Shown here in pieces: positions 9,942-18,290 of a stretch of DNA of 64,000 nucleotides. Origin of the DNA: Micromonospora parathelypteridis (GTDB lineage Bacteria > Actinomycetota > Actinomycetes > Mycobacteriales > Micromonosporaceae). Within the stretch, counting starts at the first letter, position 1, and each line of letters starts with the position of its first letter. The stretch covers positions 5,828,001-5,892,000 of the forward strand of contig NZ_JACHDP010000001.1 of the NCBI RefSeq assembly GCF_014201145.1. Reading direction: 5' to 3'. The notes under the pieces were generated by a model. That model did not search any database and was not told the origin of the DNA. It was given only the letters and a program-made list of their open reading frames with translations. A program made the translations under genes and the position numbers.

Positions 9942-11168
9942 TCAGGCGGCGGTACGACGTTCGGTGACGAGGACCCAGCCGAAGGTGGCGAGTTGCAGGG
10001 CGACGAGCGCGAGGAAGCCGACGCCGTTCCAGAAGGCGAGCCCGTCGACCGGCGCGACGAGTCCGTCGATGGCCAGCCGGACCATCGTGACCATGGCGGG
10101 CGCCGTGAGGGCCAGCAGCGCCGCGGTCACGGCGAGCGAGCCCAGCAGGTAGAACGGCGCGTACCAGCGGATGATCCGTACTTCCCGGGCCGGCACACCG
10201 CCGAGGTCGTGCCCGGGGTCGCGGCCGACCAGTCGACGCACCTGGTTGGCCAGCCATCGCCGGGTGTCACCCATCAGGTCGCCCAGCCGCAGCCAGTTGC
10301 CCAGGACGTAGTAGATGTCGGTGCGCATGAACACCAGAAACTGGTAGACCACCGACAGCGTGAGCGTGTAAACGACGCCGCGGACCAGTCGCTCGTGCAC
10401 ACCGGCGAGTTGCAGCACCAGGCAGGCCGACATGAGCAACAGGTCCCAGGTCAGCCCAGCCAGGTACGGGGCGTAACGGCGGCGACGGGGCACGGACCGG
10501 ACGGCTGACATCTCCGTCTGCGCCACCAGGAACCACAGCCTTCGGCTGATGGAGAGCCGTCCGGTGACGCCCAACGCCCGCACGGTGGCCGCGTGCGCCA
10601 ACTCGTGCAGCAGCACCAGCATCCAGGCCACCATCGCGACGACCAGGGCGTTGGCCAGCACCCCGTCCAGCAGGAACGCGTCGGCCGGGGTGGGCCGCAG
10701 CGAGGGAACGAGCGCCAGCAGTAACGGTACGGTCAGCCAGCTGCCGACGTAGAGCAGCCGCATCGGCGGCGCGAGCAGCCAGGAGACCCGGTGCGGCGGC
10801 AGGTTCGCCAGCAGCGCCACTCCCCGACGGGACACCTCGCTGCCGGCGGCCGGCGGGGTGCCGGCCCCGGTCGTCGTCGTGCCCGCGTCGCCCGTCGCGG
10901 CGTCCACCCGCAGGAATCCGCAGGACGCGATGCCGTCGAGGAAGTCGGCGAGGTCCGGCTCGGTGCCGTAGCGGTCGGCGAACCGCCGGCGGACCTCGCC
11001 GAGCGGCAGTCCCTCGCCGAGCCACCGGACGAGGTCGACGCCCTCGGCCGGCAGCTCGACGAAGTCGCCGGTCTCGACCCGGCCGACCTCGCACACACCG
11101 TCCTCGCTCTCGCCGATGTGCAGCGGATACAGCCGGACGACGGTGGTGTCGGCGAGCGTGCTGGTCAC
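9942..11168 (-). CDS. PqqD-like domain fused to M50-type membrane metallopeptidase
   Basis: 408 residues from a GTG that overlaps the stop of the upstream E1-like gene (GTGA), implying translational coupling. Residues 1-90 look like a PqqD/RiPP-recognition-type winged helix. From about 128 on there are six or so membrane segments with the zinc motif HELAH at 188-192 (LVLLHELAHAATVRALG) and a second conserved-looking Asp in GLTWDLLL, as in the M50 peptide-maturation peptidases. The family cleaves or helps export modified peptides at the membrane. With the adjacent precursor-like gene and adenylating enzyme, I infer leader removal or export of the product. Confidence 0.88.
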   Translation of the reverse strand: MTSTLADTTVVRLYPLHIGESEDGVCEVGRVETGDFVELPAEGVDLVRWLGEGLPLGEVRRRFADRYGTEPDLADFLDGIASCGFLRVDAATGDAGTTTTGAGTPPAAGSEVSRRGVALLANLPPHRVSWLLAPPMRLLYVGSWLTVPLLLALVPSLRPTPADAFLLDGVLANALVVAMVAWMLVLLHELAHAATVRALGVTGRLSISRRLWFLVAQTEMSAVRSVPRRRRYAPYLAGLTWDLLLMSACLVLQLAGVHERLVRGVVYTLTLSVVYQFLVFMRTDIYYVLGNWLRLGDLMGDTRRWLANQVRRLVGRDPGHDLGGVPAREVRIIRWYAPFYLLGSLAVTAALLALTAPAMVTMVRLAIDGLVAPVDGLAFWNGVGFLALVALQLATFGWVLVTERRTAA

Positions 11169-12325
11169 GTCGCGGACCCGGACGCGACAGTGGCCCGCAG
11201 GTCGCCGGGGCGGGGGACCCGGCCGTCCGGGCCGCAGGCGGCGCAGTCGTCGAGCAGCGTGCCCTCGGCGAACTGCGTTTCCATCCGGTGCACGTCGACG
11301 ACGAGTTTCCGGCCGACGATGACCGGCTCCGCCATGCCGGTGAGGTGCTTGACGGCCTCCAGGGCGGCCAGGTTGCCGATCATCCCGGCCATCGGCGCGT
11401 TGCACGGGTTGATGGTCCGGTCGCCGATCACCCCGACGACATACTCGGCCATCGGCGCGTACTCCGGGTGGTTGGCCGCGGCGTCCTGCTCGACACACTG
11501 GAAGCAGGCGGTCTGGTAGGGAACGTGCAGGAAGAGGCTGACCGTGAGCCCGTCGTTGGAGCCGCGCATCCACGCCGTGCCCTCCCGCAGGGCCGCCTCG
11601 TTCAGCCACTGGTAGAGCGTGAGTCGGGGCCGGTCGGCGGCGCAGATCACCAGGTCCCGGCCGGTCATGCAGGCGCGGGCGGCCGCCACCCCGTCGACCC
11701 GCGCGTTGCGCGCGCTGATCCGCACGTGCGGGTTTATCTCGGTCAGCCGGCGGACGGCAGCGGTCACCTTGGGCTGCCCGACGTCGGCGTCGGTGTAGAG
11801 CACCTGGCGGTTCAGGTTCATCAGTTCCACGTCGTCGTCGTCGACGAGCAGGATGTCGCCGACTCCGATGGCGGCCAGGCTCATCGCGACGTACGACCCG
11901 AGGCCGCCGATCCCGAGCACCGTGACCCGGGCGTCGCGCAGCCGCAGCTGGAAGTCGGCCGCGGTCAGCGGGGGCTTGTGGAAGTAGGAGAAGAACTCCA
12001 GGTTGCGCCGGTACCGCTCGCGTTCCACCTCCGGCAGCCGGGCCGGCGGGGGTACGGCGGCGTCCTCCACGAAGCCCATGTCGATCAGCGCGTCGACGGA
12101 GTCGTCGACGTCGGCGGCGGTGATCCCCGGATCGTGCTTTGCCATCGCGTCCGCCAGCTCGGGCCGGGTCCGGGTTCCGTCCAGCAGGCTCAACAGGTGC
12201 CAGGTGTTGCCGTGCTCGTCGTCGACCATCTCCGAGGCGATGCCGTAGTCGCCGCCGCCGATGCGGATGCGGCCGTCGCCCAGCGGGATGGGTGGAAACA
12301 CACTCTTGATTCGGGGTCGCCTCAT
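11165..12325 (-). CDS. E1/ThiF-like adenylating enzyme with N-terminal PqqD-like domain (RiPP maturation)
   Basis: The start chosen is the ATG at 12325, nine bases after AAGGAG, giving 386 residues. Residues 1-85 look like a peptide-binding PqqD-type domain (WHLLSLLDGTRTRPEL). The E1 fold follows, with nucleotide loop LGIGGLGSYVA, then VDDDDVELMNLNRQVLY and a catalytic-type Lys in GQPKV. Two CxxC pairs (TACFQC and DDCAAC) should bind zinc, as in MccB and other ThiF relatives. Such enzymes adenylate a carboxyl group, often of a peptide. There is no YcaO partner nearby, so azoline formation of the usual kind is not indicated; terminal activation as in microcin C-type systems is a better comparison. 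Confidence 0.92.
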   Translation of the reverse strand: MRRPRIKSVFPPIPLGDGRIRIGGGDYGIASEMVDDEHGNTWHLLSLLDGTRTRPELADAMAKHDPGITAADVDDSVDALIDMGFVEDAAVPPPARLPEVERERYRRNLEFFSYFHKPPLTAADFQLRLRDARVTVLGIGGLGSYVAMSLAAIGVGDILLVDDDDVELMNLNRQVLYTDADVGQPKVTAAVRRLTEINPHVRISARNARVDGVAAARACMTGRDLVICAADRPRLTLYQWLNEAALREGTAWMRGSNDGLTVSLFLHVPYQTACFQCVEQDAAANHPEYAPMAEYVVGVIGDRTINPCNAPMAGMIGNLAALEAVKHLTGMAEPVIVGRKLVVDVHRMETQFAEGTLLDDCAACGPDGRVPRPGDLRATVASGSAT

Positions 12326-12430
12326 CCGTACTCGCTCCTTCGGGTCCTGGTGGGGTCGCCCGGCGCCCCCAGTCGTCGTGGCGGTCCTGGCCACCGCCCA
12401 CCAGAGCGGGCGGTGACCAGGACAGTCGGG

Positions 12431-12508
12431 TCAGCAGTCCGTGCAGGGGCTGCAAGCGCAGATGACAGTGGTCTCGATCTTCTCGAGCCGACGGATCTGG
12501 ATCTTCAT
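12431..12508 (-). CDS. Putative RiPP precursor peptide, 25 residues, Cys-rich C-terminus
   Basis: ATG at 12508 is preceded by a very strong ribosome site (GGGAGGTG, five bases away), and the frame ends at TGA 12431. The product has 25 residues: a charged leader-like start (MKIQIRRLEKIE) and a C-terminal stretch CACSPCTDC with four cysteines at positions 17, 19, 22 and 25. It is the first gene of the operon, 105 bp ahead of the E1-like gene, in the usual position of a precursor. The very short leader and the C-terminal Cys are unusual. A short structural peptide cannot be fully excluded, but context strongly favours a RiPP precursor. Confidence 0.85.
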   Translation of the reverse strand: MKIQIRRLEKIETTVICACSPCTDC

Positions 12509-12622
12509 GGCGACACCTCCCTCCCGGGTTCCACGGCTGGCCCGACCGCGACCGGCGGAGGCCGCCGGTGCCCGGACCAGCACCTCGGTGAAGTGTGTGG
12601 CGGGCCGCCGGGGCGTGGGTGA

Positions 12623-12642
12623 ATCCCGGACGATCCCGGACG
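12623..12642. promoter_or_regulatory. Perfect 10-bp tandem repeat in divergent promoter region
   Basis: Two head-to-tail copies of ATCCCGGACG lie between the precursor gene and the divergent NB-ARC/TPR regulator. Direct repeats with a period of one DNA turn are typical operators of SARP-like regulators. A role as binding site is inference. Confidence 0.4.
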
Positions 12643-12760
12643 GCCACCACCGGCGCCCCCGTGTCCACTCGGCGGATCAAGGACAGATCCGGTGACGCTG
12701 CCGGACAGCAGGGGTCTAGTAGGAGCACAAGTCCGACATCAGGACCGTCCAGGAGCCGCC

Positions 12761-15388
12761 GTGACCGAGTCGCTGTCGATCAGAAGCGGTGTGGCGCCGC
12801 CGGATCCCGGACCGGCCGACTCGCTGGACGAGGTGGCCCAACGACTACGGATGTTGAAGGTCTGGGCCGGTGACCCGTCCTACGACACGATCAAGAATCG
12901 GATCAATGCGGCAGGGAAGGCCACGGGCCGGCCCGGTGGTGTGATGGCGAGGAGGACGACGGTCGCCGACTGCTTCAAGGGCGGCCGGAGGCGGCTCAAC
13001 ACCGATCTGGTGATCGCCGTTGTCGAAGCGCTGCATCCAGACGTCGGGTACGTGGCGCAGTGGCGGCAGGCGCTTCGCGTCGTCGGCGGGGAGGCCCGGG
13101 CGGCAGCGCAGGTGCGGGTCCAGGACAACCTGCCGCAGGACCTGGCCGGCTTCGTCGGTCGTACCGCCCCGCTGAACCGGCTCCGACGGGAGTTACGCAA
13201 AGGCGACCTGGATGGCGGCCCGGTCGTGCTGGCGATCCAGGGCATGGCGGGCGTCGGCAAGACCCAACTCGCCATCCACGCCGCGCATGCCGCGCACCGG
13301 CGGAAACCGTTCGACCGGATCCTCTTCGTCAACCTGCGCGGATTCCACCCGGACCCCGGTCAACCGCCGGCCGACCCGGCCTCGGTCCTGGAGGGCTTCC
13401 TGCGCCTGCTCGGCGTCGCCGGCCAGCAGATCCCGTACGACCTGCCCGCCCGGGTTGCCGCCTACCGCCGCCTCCTGGTCGGCACCCGTACTCTCGTGGT
13501 GCTGGACAACGCCAGCGACGCCGAACAGGCCCGCCCGCTGCTGCCCGACACTGCGGGCTGCCCGGTGCTGATCACCAGCCGACGCGACCTCAGCGAACTG
13601 CCGCACGCCACACGGCTCACCGTGGACCTGTTCACTCCGGATGAGTCGGCCGCGCTGCTCGCCGGGGGAGGGTCGCCTCTCCCCGGCGGCGCCGACCCGA
13701 ACGCGGTGGCCCGGATCGCGCAGCGGTGCGGCCACCTTCCCCTTGCGCTCGGGCTGGTCAACGCGCACCTCAGAAGCACCTCAGGCTGGACGTTGACCGA
13801 TCACGCCGACCGGCTCGACGAGCGTCACCACCAGCGTCGCCTCGACGTCAGCGTGGAGCTTGCCTTCGACCTCTCCTACCGGGAGCTACCCACCGACCGG
13901 CGACGGCTGCTGCGTTTCGTGGCGGCACATCCCGGCGATGATTTCGACGCCCAGGCCATCGCTGCCCTCAACGGCATCTGCCCGTCCGACGCGGAGGTCC
14001 ATCTGCACCACCTCCACCGGGACCACCTGCTGCAACAGGCCGCCCCCGGCCGGTACGCCCTGCACGACCTCATTCGCGCGTACGCCGTCAGCCGGTGCGG
14101 CGACGAAGACCCACCACCCGAACGGCGGGCCGCCCTGACCCGTCTGTTCGACTACTACGTGGCCACCGCCGCCGCCGCAATGGACGTCCTGTACCCGGCC
14201 GGGTCGCACCGCAACGAGGCATCATCCGGTGGCGGACCGGTCGCGGTTCTGCTCGACTCGGACACCGCCCGCGACTGGCTGGATACTGAACGCCCGGCTC
14301 TGGTCGCCGTCGCCGCCTACACCGCCGCCCACGGCTGGCCCTCTCACACCACCCGCCTGTCGACCAGCCTGTTCCAGTACCTGCACGGTGGGTATCCCAC
14401 TGATGCCCTCGCCATCCACGAGCACGCGCGTATCGCCGCTCGCCGCGCCGGTGATTCAGCCGGGCAGGCTCACGCCTCGACCAGTCTCGGCGCCACCTAC
14501 GCACAGCTCGGCCGATACGGGCCGGCCACCGAGCACCTTCAGCAGGGCCGGACCCTGTTTCGACGAGTCGGCGACCAGGTCGGCGAAGCCCGCGCACTGG
14601 TCAACCTCGGCGTCATCGAGTCGCAGCTCGGCCGCAACCGGTCCGCCGCCACCAGCTACGGCCTGGCCCTGGCCCTGTTCCGGCAGGCCGGCCACCAGGC
14701 CGGGGAGGCACACGCGCTGAACAACCTCGGTGAGGTCGAGGCGCAACTGGGCCAGTACGGGCTGGCCGCCGAGCACGTGAAACGATCCCTGATCCTGTTC
14801 CAGCGAATCGGCGGCCGGACCGGCGAAGCCTGGACGCTGAACACACTCGGCGACATCGAGATACGGCTGGGGCGGCACCGGGCCGCCGGGATCCATCTGG
14901 AGCGGGCCCTGGCCATGTACCGCCAACTCGGCAATCACACCGGTGCGGCCTGGACGCTGAACAGCCTCGGCACGCTGCACACCAGCCTCGGCCAGATCAG
15001 CTGCCATCACCAGCAGTCGCTGGACATCTTTCGCGAGACCGGCGAACGGTACGGGGAAGCCAGCGCACTCAACGGAATCGCCGAGGCGGCTCGCGTCACG
15101 GGCAACGTCGCCGACGCCCTTGCCCACCACAACGCGGCACACACGATCGTCGTCGAGATCGGCGCGTATCACGAGCACGCCCGTACCCACGCCGGCCTCG
15201 GTCACACCCACCGCGCTCTCGGAGCCCCCACCTCCGCCCGCGATCACTTCCAACGGGCGCTCACCCTCTACACCGACCTCGACATGCCCGAGGCCGAAGA
15301 TATTCGCGCCCACCTCACCGCCCTCGACAGCAACGGCGTCGGGTACGCGACGGTACAGCTCCTGACGTGCACCCTGAGCTGCAGTTGA
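12761..15388 (+). CDS. NB-ARC/TPR regulator with HTH-like front, divergent from RiPP operon
   Basis: 875 residues from a GTG at 12761 with AGGAG five bases upstream. Residues about 20-110 resemble the helix-turn-helix-like front end of actinomycete STAND regulators (VADCFKGGRRRLNTDLVIA). A P-loop GMAGVGKTQLA is at 161-171, followed by LVVLDNASD and the GLPLAL-like CGHLPLALGL of the NB-ARC module. TPR repeats fill about 530-860, with recurring LxNLGxxxxxLG units. There is no BTAD domain. Such proteins couple ATP binding to transcription control. Its position, 252 bp from the peptide gene and divergent, suggests it regulates that operon. Confidence 0.88.
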   Translation: MTESLSIRSGVAPPDPGPADSLDEVAQRLRMLKVWAGDPSYDTIKNRINAAGKATGRPGGVMARRTTVADCFKGGRRRLNTDLVIAVVEALHPDVGYVAQWRQALRVVGGEARAAAQVRVQDNLPQDLAGFVGRTAPLNRLRRELRKGDLDGGPVVLAIQGMAGVGKTQLAIHAAHAAHRRKPFDRILFVNLRGFHPDPGQPPADPASVLEGFLRLLGVAGQQIPYDLPARVAAYRRLLVGTRTLVVLDNASDAEQARPLLPDTAGCPVLITSRRDLSELPHATRLTVDLFTPDESAALLAGGGSPLPGGADPNAVARIAQRCGHLPLALGLVNAHLRSTSGWTLTDHADRLDERHHQRRLDVSVELAFDLSYRELPTDRRRLLRFVAAHPGDDFDAQAIAALNGICPSDAEVHLHHLHRDHLLQQAAPGRYALHDLIRAYAVSRCGDEDPPPERRAALTRLFDYYVATAAAAMDVLYPAGSHRNEASSGGGPVAVLLDSDTARDWLDTERPALVAVAAYTAAHGWPSHTTRLSTSLFQYLHGGYPTDALAIHEHARIAARRAGDSAGQAHASTSLGATYAQLGRYGPATEHLQQGRTLFRRVGDQVGEARALVNLGVIESQLGRNRSAATSYGLALALFRQAGHQAGEAHALNNLGEVEAQLGQYGLAAEHVKRSLILFQRIGGRTGEAWTLNTLGDIEIRLGRHRAAGIHLERALAMYRQLGNHTGAAWTLNSLGTLHTSLGQISCHHQQSLDIFRETGERYGEASALNGIAEAARVTGNVADALAHHNAAHTIVVEIGAYHEHARTHAGLGHTHRALGAPTSARDHFQRALTLYTDLDMPEAEDIRAHLTALDSNGVGYATVQLLTCTLSCS

Positions 15389-15489
15389 TCATTGCCGCGC
15401 ATCTGCCCCCGCCAAGCCGCGCGGCCGGCGAGGCGAACGACCGGCCAACGCCGCAGCGGCGCACTCCTCGGGCGTCGGTTGTGGCAGGG

Positions 15490-16983
15490 TCACGCGGAGT
15501 TGCGCCACTTGCGGCCGTGCCGGCCGATGAGCCGGTCGGCGTCGGTCGGGCCCCAGGAAGCGGCCTCGTAGGTGGGGATCGACGAGTTGTCCTTCTCCCA
15601 GTTGTCGATGATCGGGTCGACGATCCGCCAACACTGCTGCACCTCGTCGCTGCGGATGAACAGCGACGCGTCACCGATCAGCGCGTCCAGGAGCAGACGC
15701 TCGTACGCCTCCGGGGACTCCTCGAGGAACGTCTGGTCGTAGGAGAACTCCATCGTGGCGGTGCGGACCCGGAAGGAGTGGCCTGGCACTTTGGCACCGA
15801 AGCGCAGCGAGATGCCCTCGTTCGGCTGGATCCGCAGGATCAACGCGTCAGCATCGAGGCCGGTGAGCTGGTCGGTCGGGATCGGCAGGTGCGGCGGCCG
15901 CTGGAACTGCAGTGCCACCTCGGTGAGCCGGGCCGGCAGGCGCTTGCCGGTGCGTACGTAGAACGGCACCCCGGCCCAGCGCCAGTTGTCCACGTTGAGC
16001 CGCATAGCGGCGTAGGTCTCGGTCCGCGACAGGGGGTCGACGCCGGCCTCCTCGCGGTAGCCGGCCATCAGCTCCTCGCGGGTGCCGCCCCGGGTGTACT
16101 GTCCCCGGACCGCGGCCTCGGCGATGTCCCGGTCGGTGGGGAGCCGGATCGCCTGCAGCAGCTTCACCTTCTCGTTGCGCAGGCCCTCAGCCTCGAATGA
16201 GGCCGGTGGCTCCATCAGTGCCAGCGCGAGGACCTGGAGCACGTGGTTCTGCACGATGTCCCGCATCGCGCCAGCGTCCTCGTAGAAGCCGCCGCGGCTG
16301 CCGACGCCGAGGGTCTCGGCGACGGTGATCTGCACGTGGTCGACCCAGGAACGGTCCCAGATCGGCTGGAAGATCGAGTTGGCGAAGCGCAACGCCAGCA
16401 CGTTCTGGACGGTGTCCTTGCCCAGATAGTGATCGATACGAAAGACCTGGTGCTCGTCGAACGCGCTGTGCACGACGCCGTCGAGCTCGCGGGCCGTGAC
16501 CAGGTCGCGCCCGTACGGCTTCTCGATGACCAGGCGGGAGAAGGAGCCTTCGCGTGGCTGGTTGAGCCCGACGGCGGCCAGTCCGTTGATCACCGGCTCG
16601 AAGGCTCCGGCCGGGGTGGACAGGTAGAAGAGCCGGTTGCCGGACGTGCCCCGCTGCGCGTCCAGCTCGTCGAGGGTCTCCACGAGCCGCTTGTAGGTCT
16701 CCGGGTCGTCGTAGCCGCCGGCCACGTACCGCACGCCGCCCTGGAGCTGGCGCTTGCTGGCGAGGGTGCGGTCGCCGAGGGCGCTCTCGGCGAACTGCTC
16801 GTCGGTCATCGACGTGCGCGCGACGCCGACCAGCGCGAACTGGTCCGGGAGCCGCTCGTGCCGAGCCAGGCTCTCGACTGCGGGCAGCAGCTTACGCCGG
16901 GTCAGGTCACCGGAGGCACCGAAGATCACCAGCGTGGCCGGCGGGGCACTCCGCTCCTGGATGAGCTGAGATGCGTGGTCCAT
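15490..16983 (-). CDS. zwf: Glucose-6-phosphate dehydrogenase
   Basis: 497 residues from ATG 16983, preceded by GGAGG nine bases away; a longer in-frame start is less likely. The NADP-binding loop is VIFGASGDLTRRKLLPA near the N-terminus and the substrate/active-site signature RIDHYLGKDTVQN is intact. The enzyme oxidises glucose 6-phosphate to 6-phosphogluconolactone, the first step of the oxidative pentose phosphate pathway, in the cytoplasm. Length is normal for the family. It is not next to the usual opc, tal or pgl genes here. It is convergent with the upstream-listed TPR regulator. Confidence 0.98.
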   Translation of the reverse strand: MDHASQLIQERSAPPATLVIFGASGDLTRRKLLPAVESLARHERLPDQFALVGVARTSMTDEQFAESALGDRTLASKRQLQGGVRYVAGGYDDPETYKRLVETLDELDAQRGTSGNRLFYLSTPAGAFEPVINGLAAVGLNQPREGSFSRLVIEKPYGRDLVTARELDGVVHSAFDEHQVFRIDHYLGKDTVQNVLALRFANSIFQPIWDRSWVDHVQITVAETLGVGSRGGFYEDAGAMRDIVQNHVLQVLALALMEPPASFEAEGLRNEKVKLLQAIRLPTDRDIAEAAVRGQYTRGGTREELMAGYREEAGVDPLSRTETYAAMRLNVDNWRWAGVPFYVRTGKRLPARLTEVALQFQRPPHLPIPTDQLTGLDADALILRIQPNEGISLRFGAKVPGHSFRVRTATMEFSYDQTFLEESPEAYERLLLDALIGDASLFIRSDEVQQCWRIVDPIIDNWEKDNSSIPTYEAASWGPTDADRLIGRHGRKWRNSA

Positions 16984-17004
16984 GGTCTGCGTTCCTCCGG
17001 GCAC

Positions 17005-17414
17005 AAGGGGTGTGGGGTCGGGGGTGCCGTGCTGTCAATGCCAGGAATTGTGCGGCTATGGCGGTAGTGTCCGGGAGCCACGCGGCGTGGCCCGTTGGTC
17101 GCGGACCTTGAGCGTCGCATGCCGGGCTGGCGGGTGGGCGTCTCGGTGGCGATTCGGTACGGTCCGTCGGCGTACGAATGATCGTGGCTAGACAGCCCGC
17201 GGAGGTCGACGGGCTCGCCGACGGCGGCGACGGGACCGCCAGGGTGCGACAGAGCGAGCCCTGACCGGCGCTGGAGACGATGCCGGGGGCACCTACCGTC
17301 GAGCCCGACGGTGGGTGCCCCCGTATTCGGAGTGCAGATCAGCTCAACGAGCTGGTGCAGCATGCCTGGTTCCGCTCCCGACCAGTCAACCGGTCGACGG
17401 GCTCGTTCACCGGC
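17005..17414. other. Intergenic region without a recognisable gene
   Basis: About 410 bases between the start of zwf and the end of the secreted repeat protein. Apart from the zwf leader and the strong hairpin near 17300, I see no codon-biased frame resembling a protein in either strand. Confidence 0.5.
17285..17322 (-). terminator. Strong hairpin downstream of the secreted repeat-protein gene
   Basis: 17-bp arms, GGGGGCACCTACCGTCG and CGACGGTGGGTGCCCCC, with one G-T pair and a four-base loop. It lies about 95 bases past the second stop codon of the secreted protein locus on the minus strand, so it would terminate a message covering both repeats. Confidence 0.7.
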
Positions 17415-17729
17415 TCAGGCGTACCAGGGGTTTCCGTTGTTGCAGTTGTACAGATTGCTGCCCGCGTACTCGCAGACGCTGACGGTGACCCACTTCTCCT
17501 CCGGGAAGATGTCGGCCGACATGGAGGAGCACTTGCCGTCGTTGGACTGGTCGTAGACGTAGTAGGTGTTTCCGGTCGGGATCCCTCGCGCCTCGGCGAC
17601 GAGGCCACGCCCGTCCGTCTCGTTGTCGCAGACGGTGATCTTCTCGACGTTCGGGTAGCCGTTCAGGTCGCCGTCGAAGAACGCCCCGCTCTTGCTGAAT
17701 CCGGACCCGCTGTAGGTGTAGATCCAGCG
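17415..17729 (-). pseudogene. Second Cys-rich repeat domain, in frame after a TGA stop
   Basis: Immediately after the TGA ending the upstream frame, the same frame stays open for 104 codons to a TGA at 17415. It encodes a second copy of the upstream domain: WIYTYSG matches GWLYTVG, and GDLNGYPNVEKITVCDN matches ADLNGYPNVEKITVCDN. It ends in VCEYAGSNLYNCNNG. The four cysteines are kept in the same order. It has no start codon or signal peptide of its own. It is therefore either the lost half of a two-domain protein, inactivated by one nonsense change, or made only by readthrough. Confidence 0.8.
17622..17670. repeat. 49-bp exact direct repeat, copy 1
   Basis: This 49-base stretch is identical to 17952-18000. 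The two lie exactly 330 bases (110 codons) apart and encode the DLNGYPNVEKITVCDN part of each domain. The identity is higher than in the rest of the domains, so it points to recent duplication or gene conversion. Confidence 0.9.
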
Positions 17730-18140
17730 TCAGGCCCGGGCGAAACCGATGGCGCAGTTCAGTCGTTCGCTGGACCCCATGTACTCGCAGACCTCGACCT
17801 TGACCGGGGTTTCCTCAGCGATCATGTTGTAGGCCATGCTCGTGCAGGCACCGTCGTTCGACGGATCCTTGATCCAGTCGATGAGGCCGTCCCCGTTCCC
17901 GGTGATGCCGTCGAAGTAGAGCCGCCCGATGAGCCCTCGGCCATCACTCCTGTTGTCGCAGACGGTGATCTTCTCGACGTTCGGGTAGCCGTTCAGGTCG
18001 GCGTCGAAGAACACCCCGCCGCTCGCACCCACCGTGTAGAGCCAACCGAGGTTGCTGCTCGCCTGGACTGGCGCGGACGTGCCGAAGATGACCGCCGCCG
18101 CGCTGGCGGCGGCCAGGCCAAGTTTGAGGGACCGCTTCAT
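17730..18140 (-). CDS. Secreted Cys-rich protein, first domain of a tandem pair
   Basis: Start at ATG 18140, with a GGAAGG ribosome site upstream and an immediate signal peptide (MKRSLKLGLAAASAAAV, cleavage after VQASS or near it); 136 residues. The mature part has four cysteines in the contexts VCDN, GACTS, VCEY and LNCA, and is Asp/Asn/Gly rich. I do not recognise the family. It stops at a TGA after GFARA, beyond which the frame continues as a homologous domain (17415-17729). It is divergent from the SARP regulator at 18291. Confidence 0.8.
   Translation of the reverse strand: MKRSLKLGLAAASAAAVIFGTSAPVQASSNLGWLYTVGASGGVFFDADLNGYPNVEKITVCDNRSDGRGLIGRLYFDGITGNGDGLIDWIKDPSNDGACTSMAYNMIAEETPVKVEVCEYMGSSERLNCAIGFARA
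17952..18000. repeat. 49-bp exact direct repeat, copy 2
   Basis: Identical to 17622-17670; lies in the first domain of the secreted protein. Confidence 0.9.
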
Positions 18141-18290
18141 GAGTACGTGTGCCTTCCCGTTGTACGGCTCGCGATTTGTGCTGGTCAGCAGACGCGCTGC
18201 TTTCGCCAAAGGGACACTGAGCTACCAGGCTTGACATTTCCTTACCATCCGGTCCTCAGCGGTCGAAGCGCTGGCCGTAAGCTGTCCATC

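Noticed and set aside
9892..10257. Upstream extension of the S8 frame by 122 codons
   Set aside because: Overlaps the M50 gene, is arginine-rich, and lies before a good ribosome site and signal peptide at 9891.
15340..15388. Cys-containing C-terminus of the NB-ARC/TPR regulator (TCTLSCS) as a precursor core
   Set aside because: It is the end of an 875-residue protein with no separate start or ribosome site.
17280..18290. Upstream extension of the SARP frame
   Set aside because: Runs antisense through the secreted repeat protein; the standard SARP N-terminus begins at 18291.
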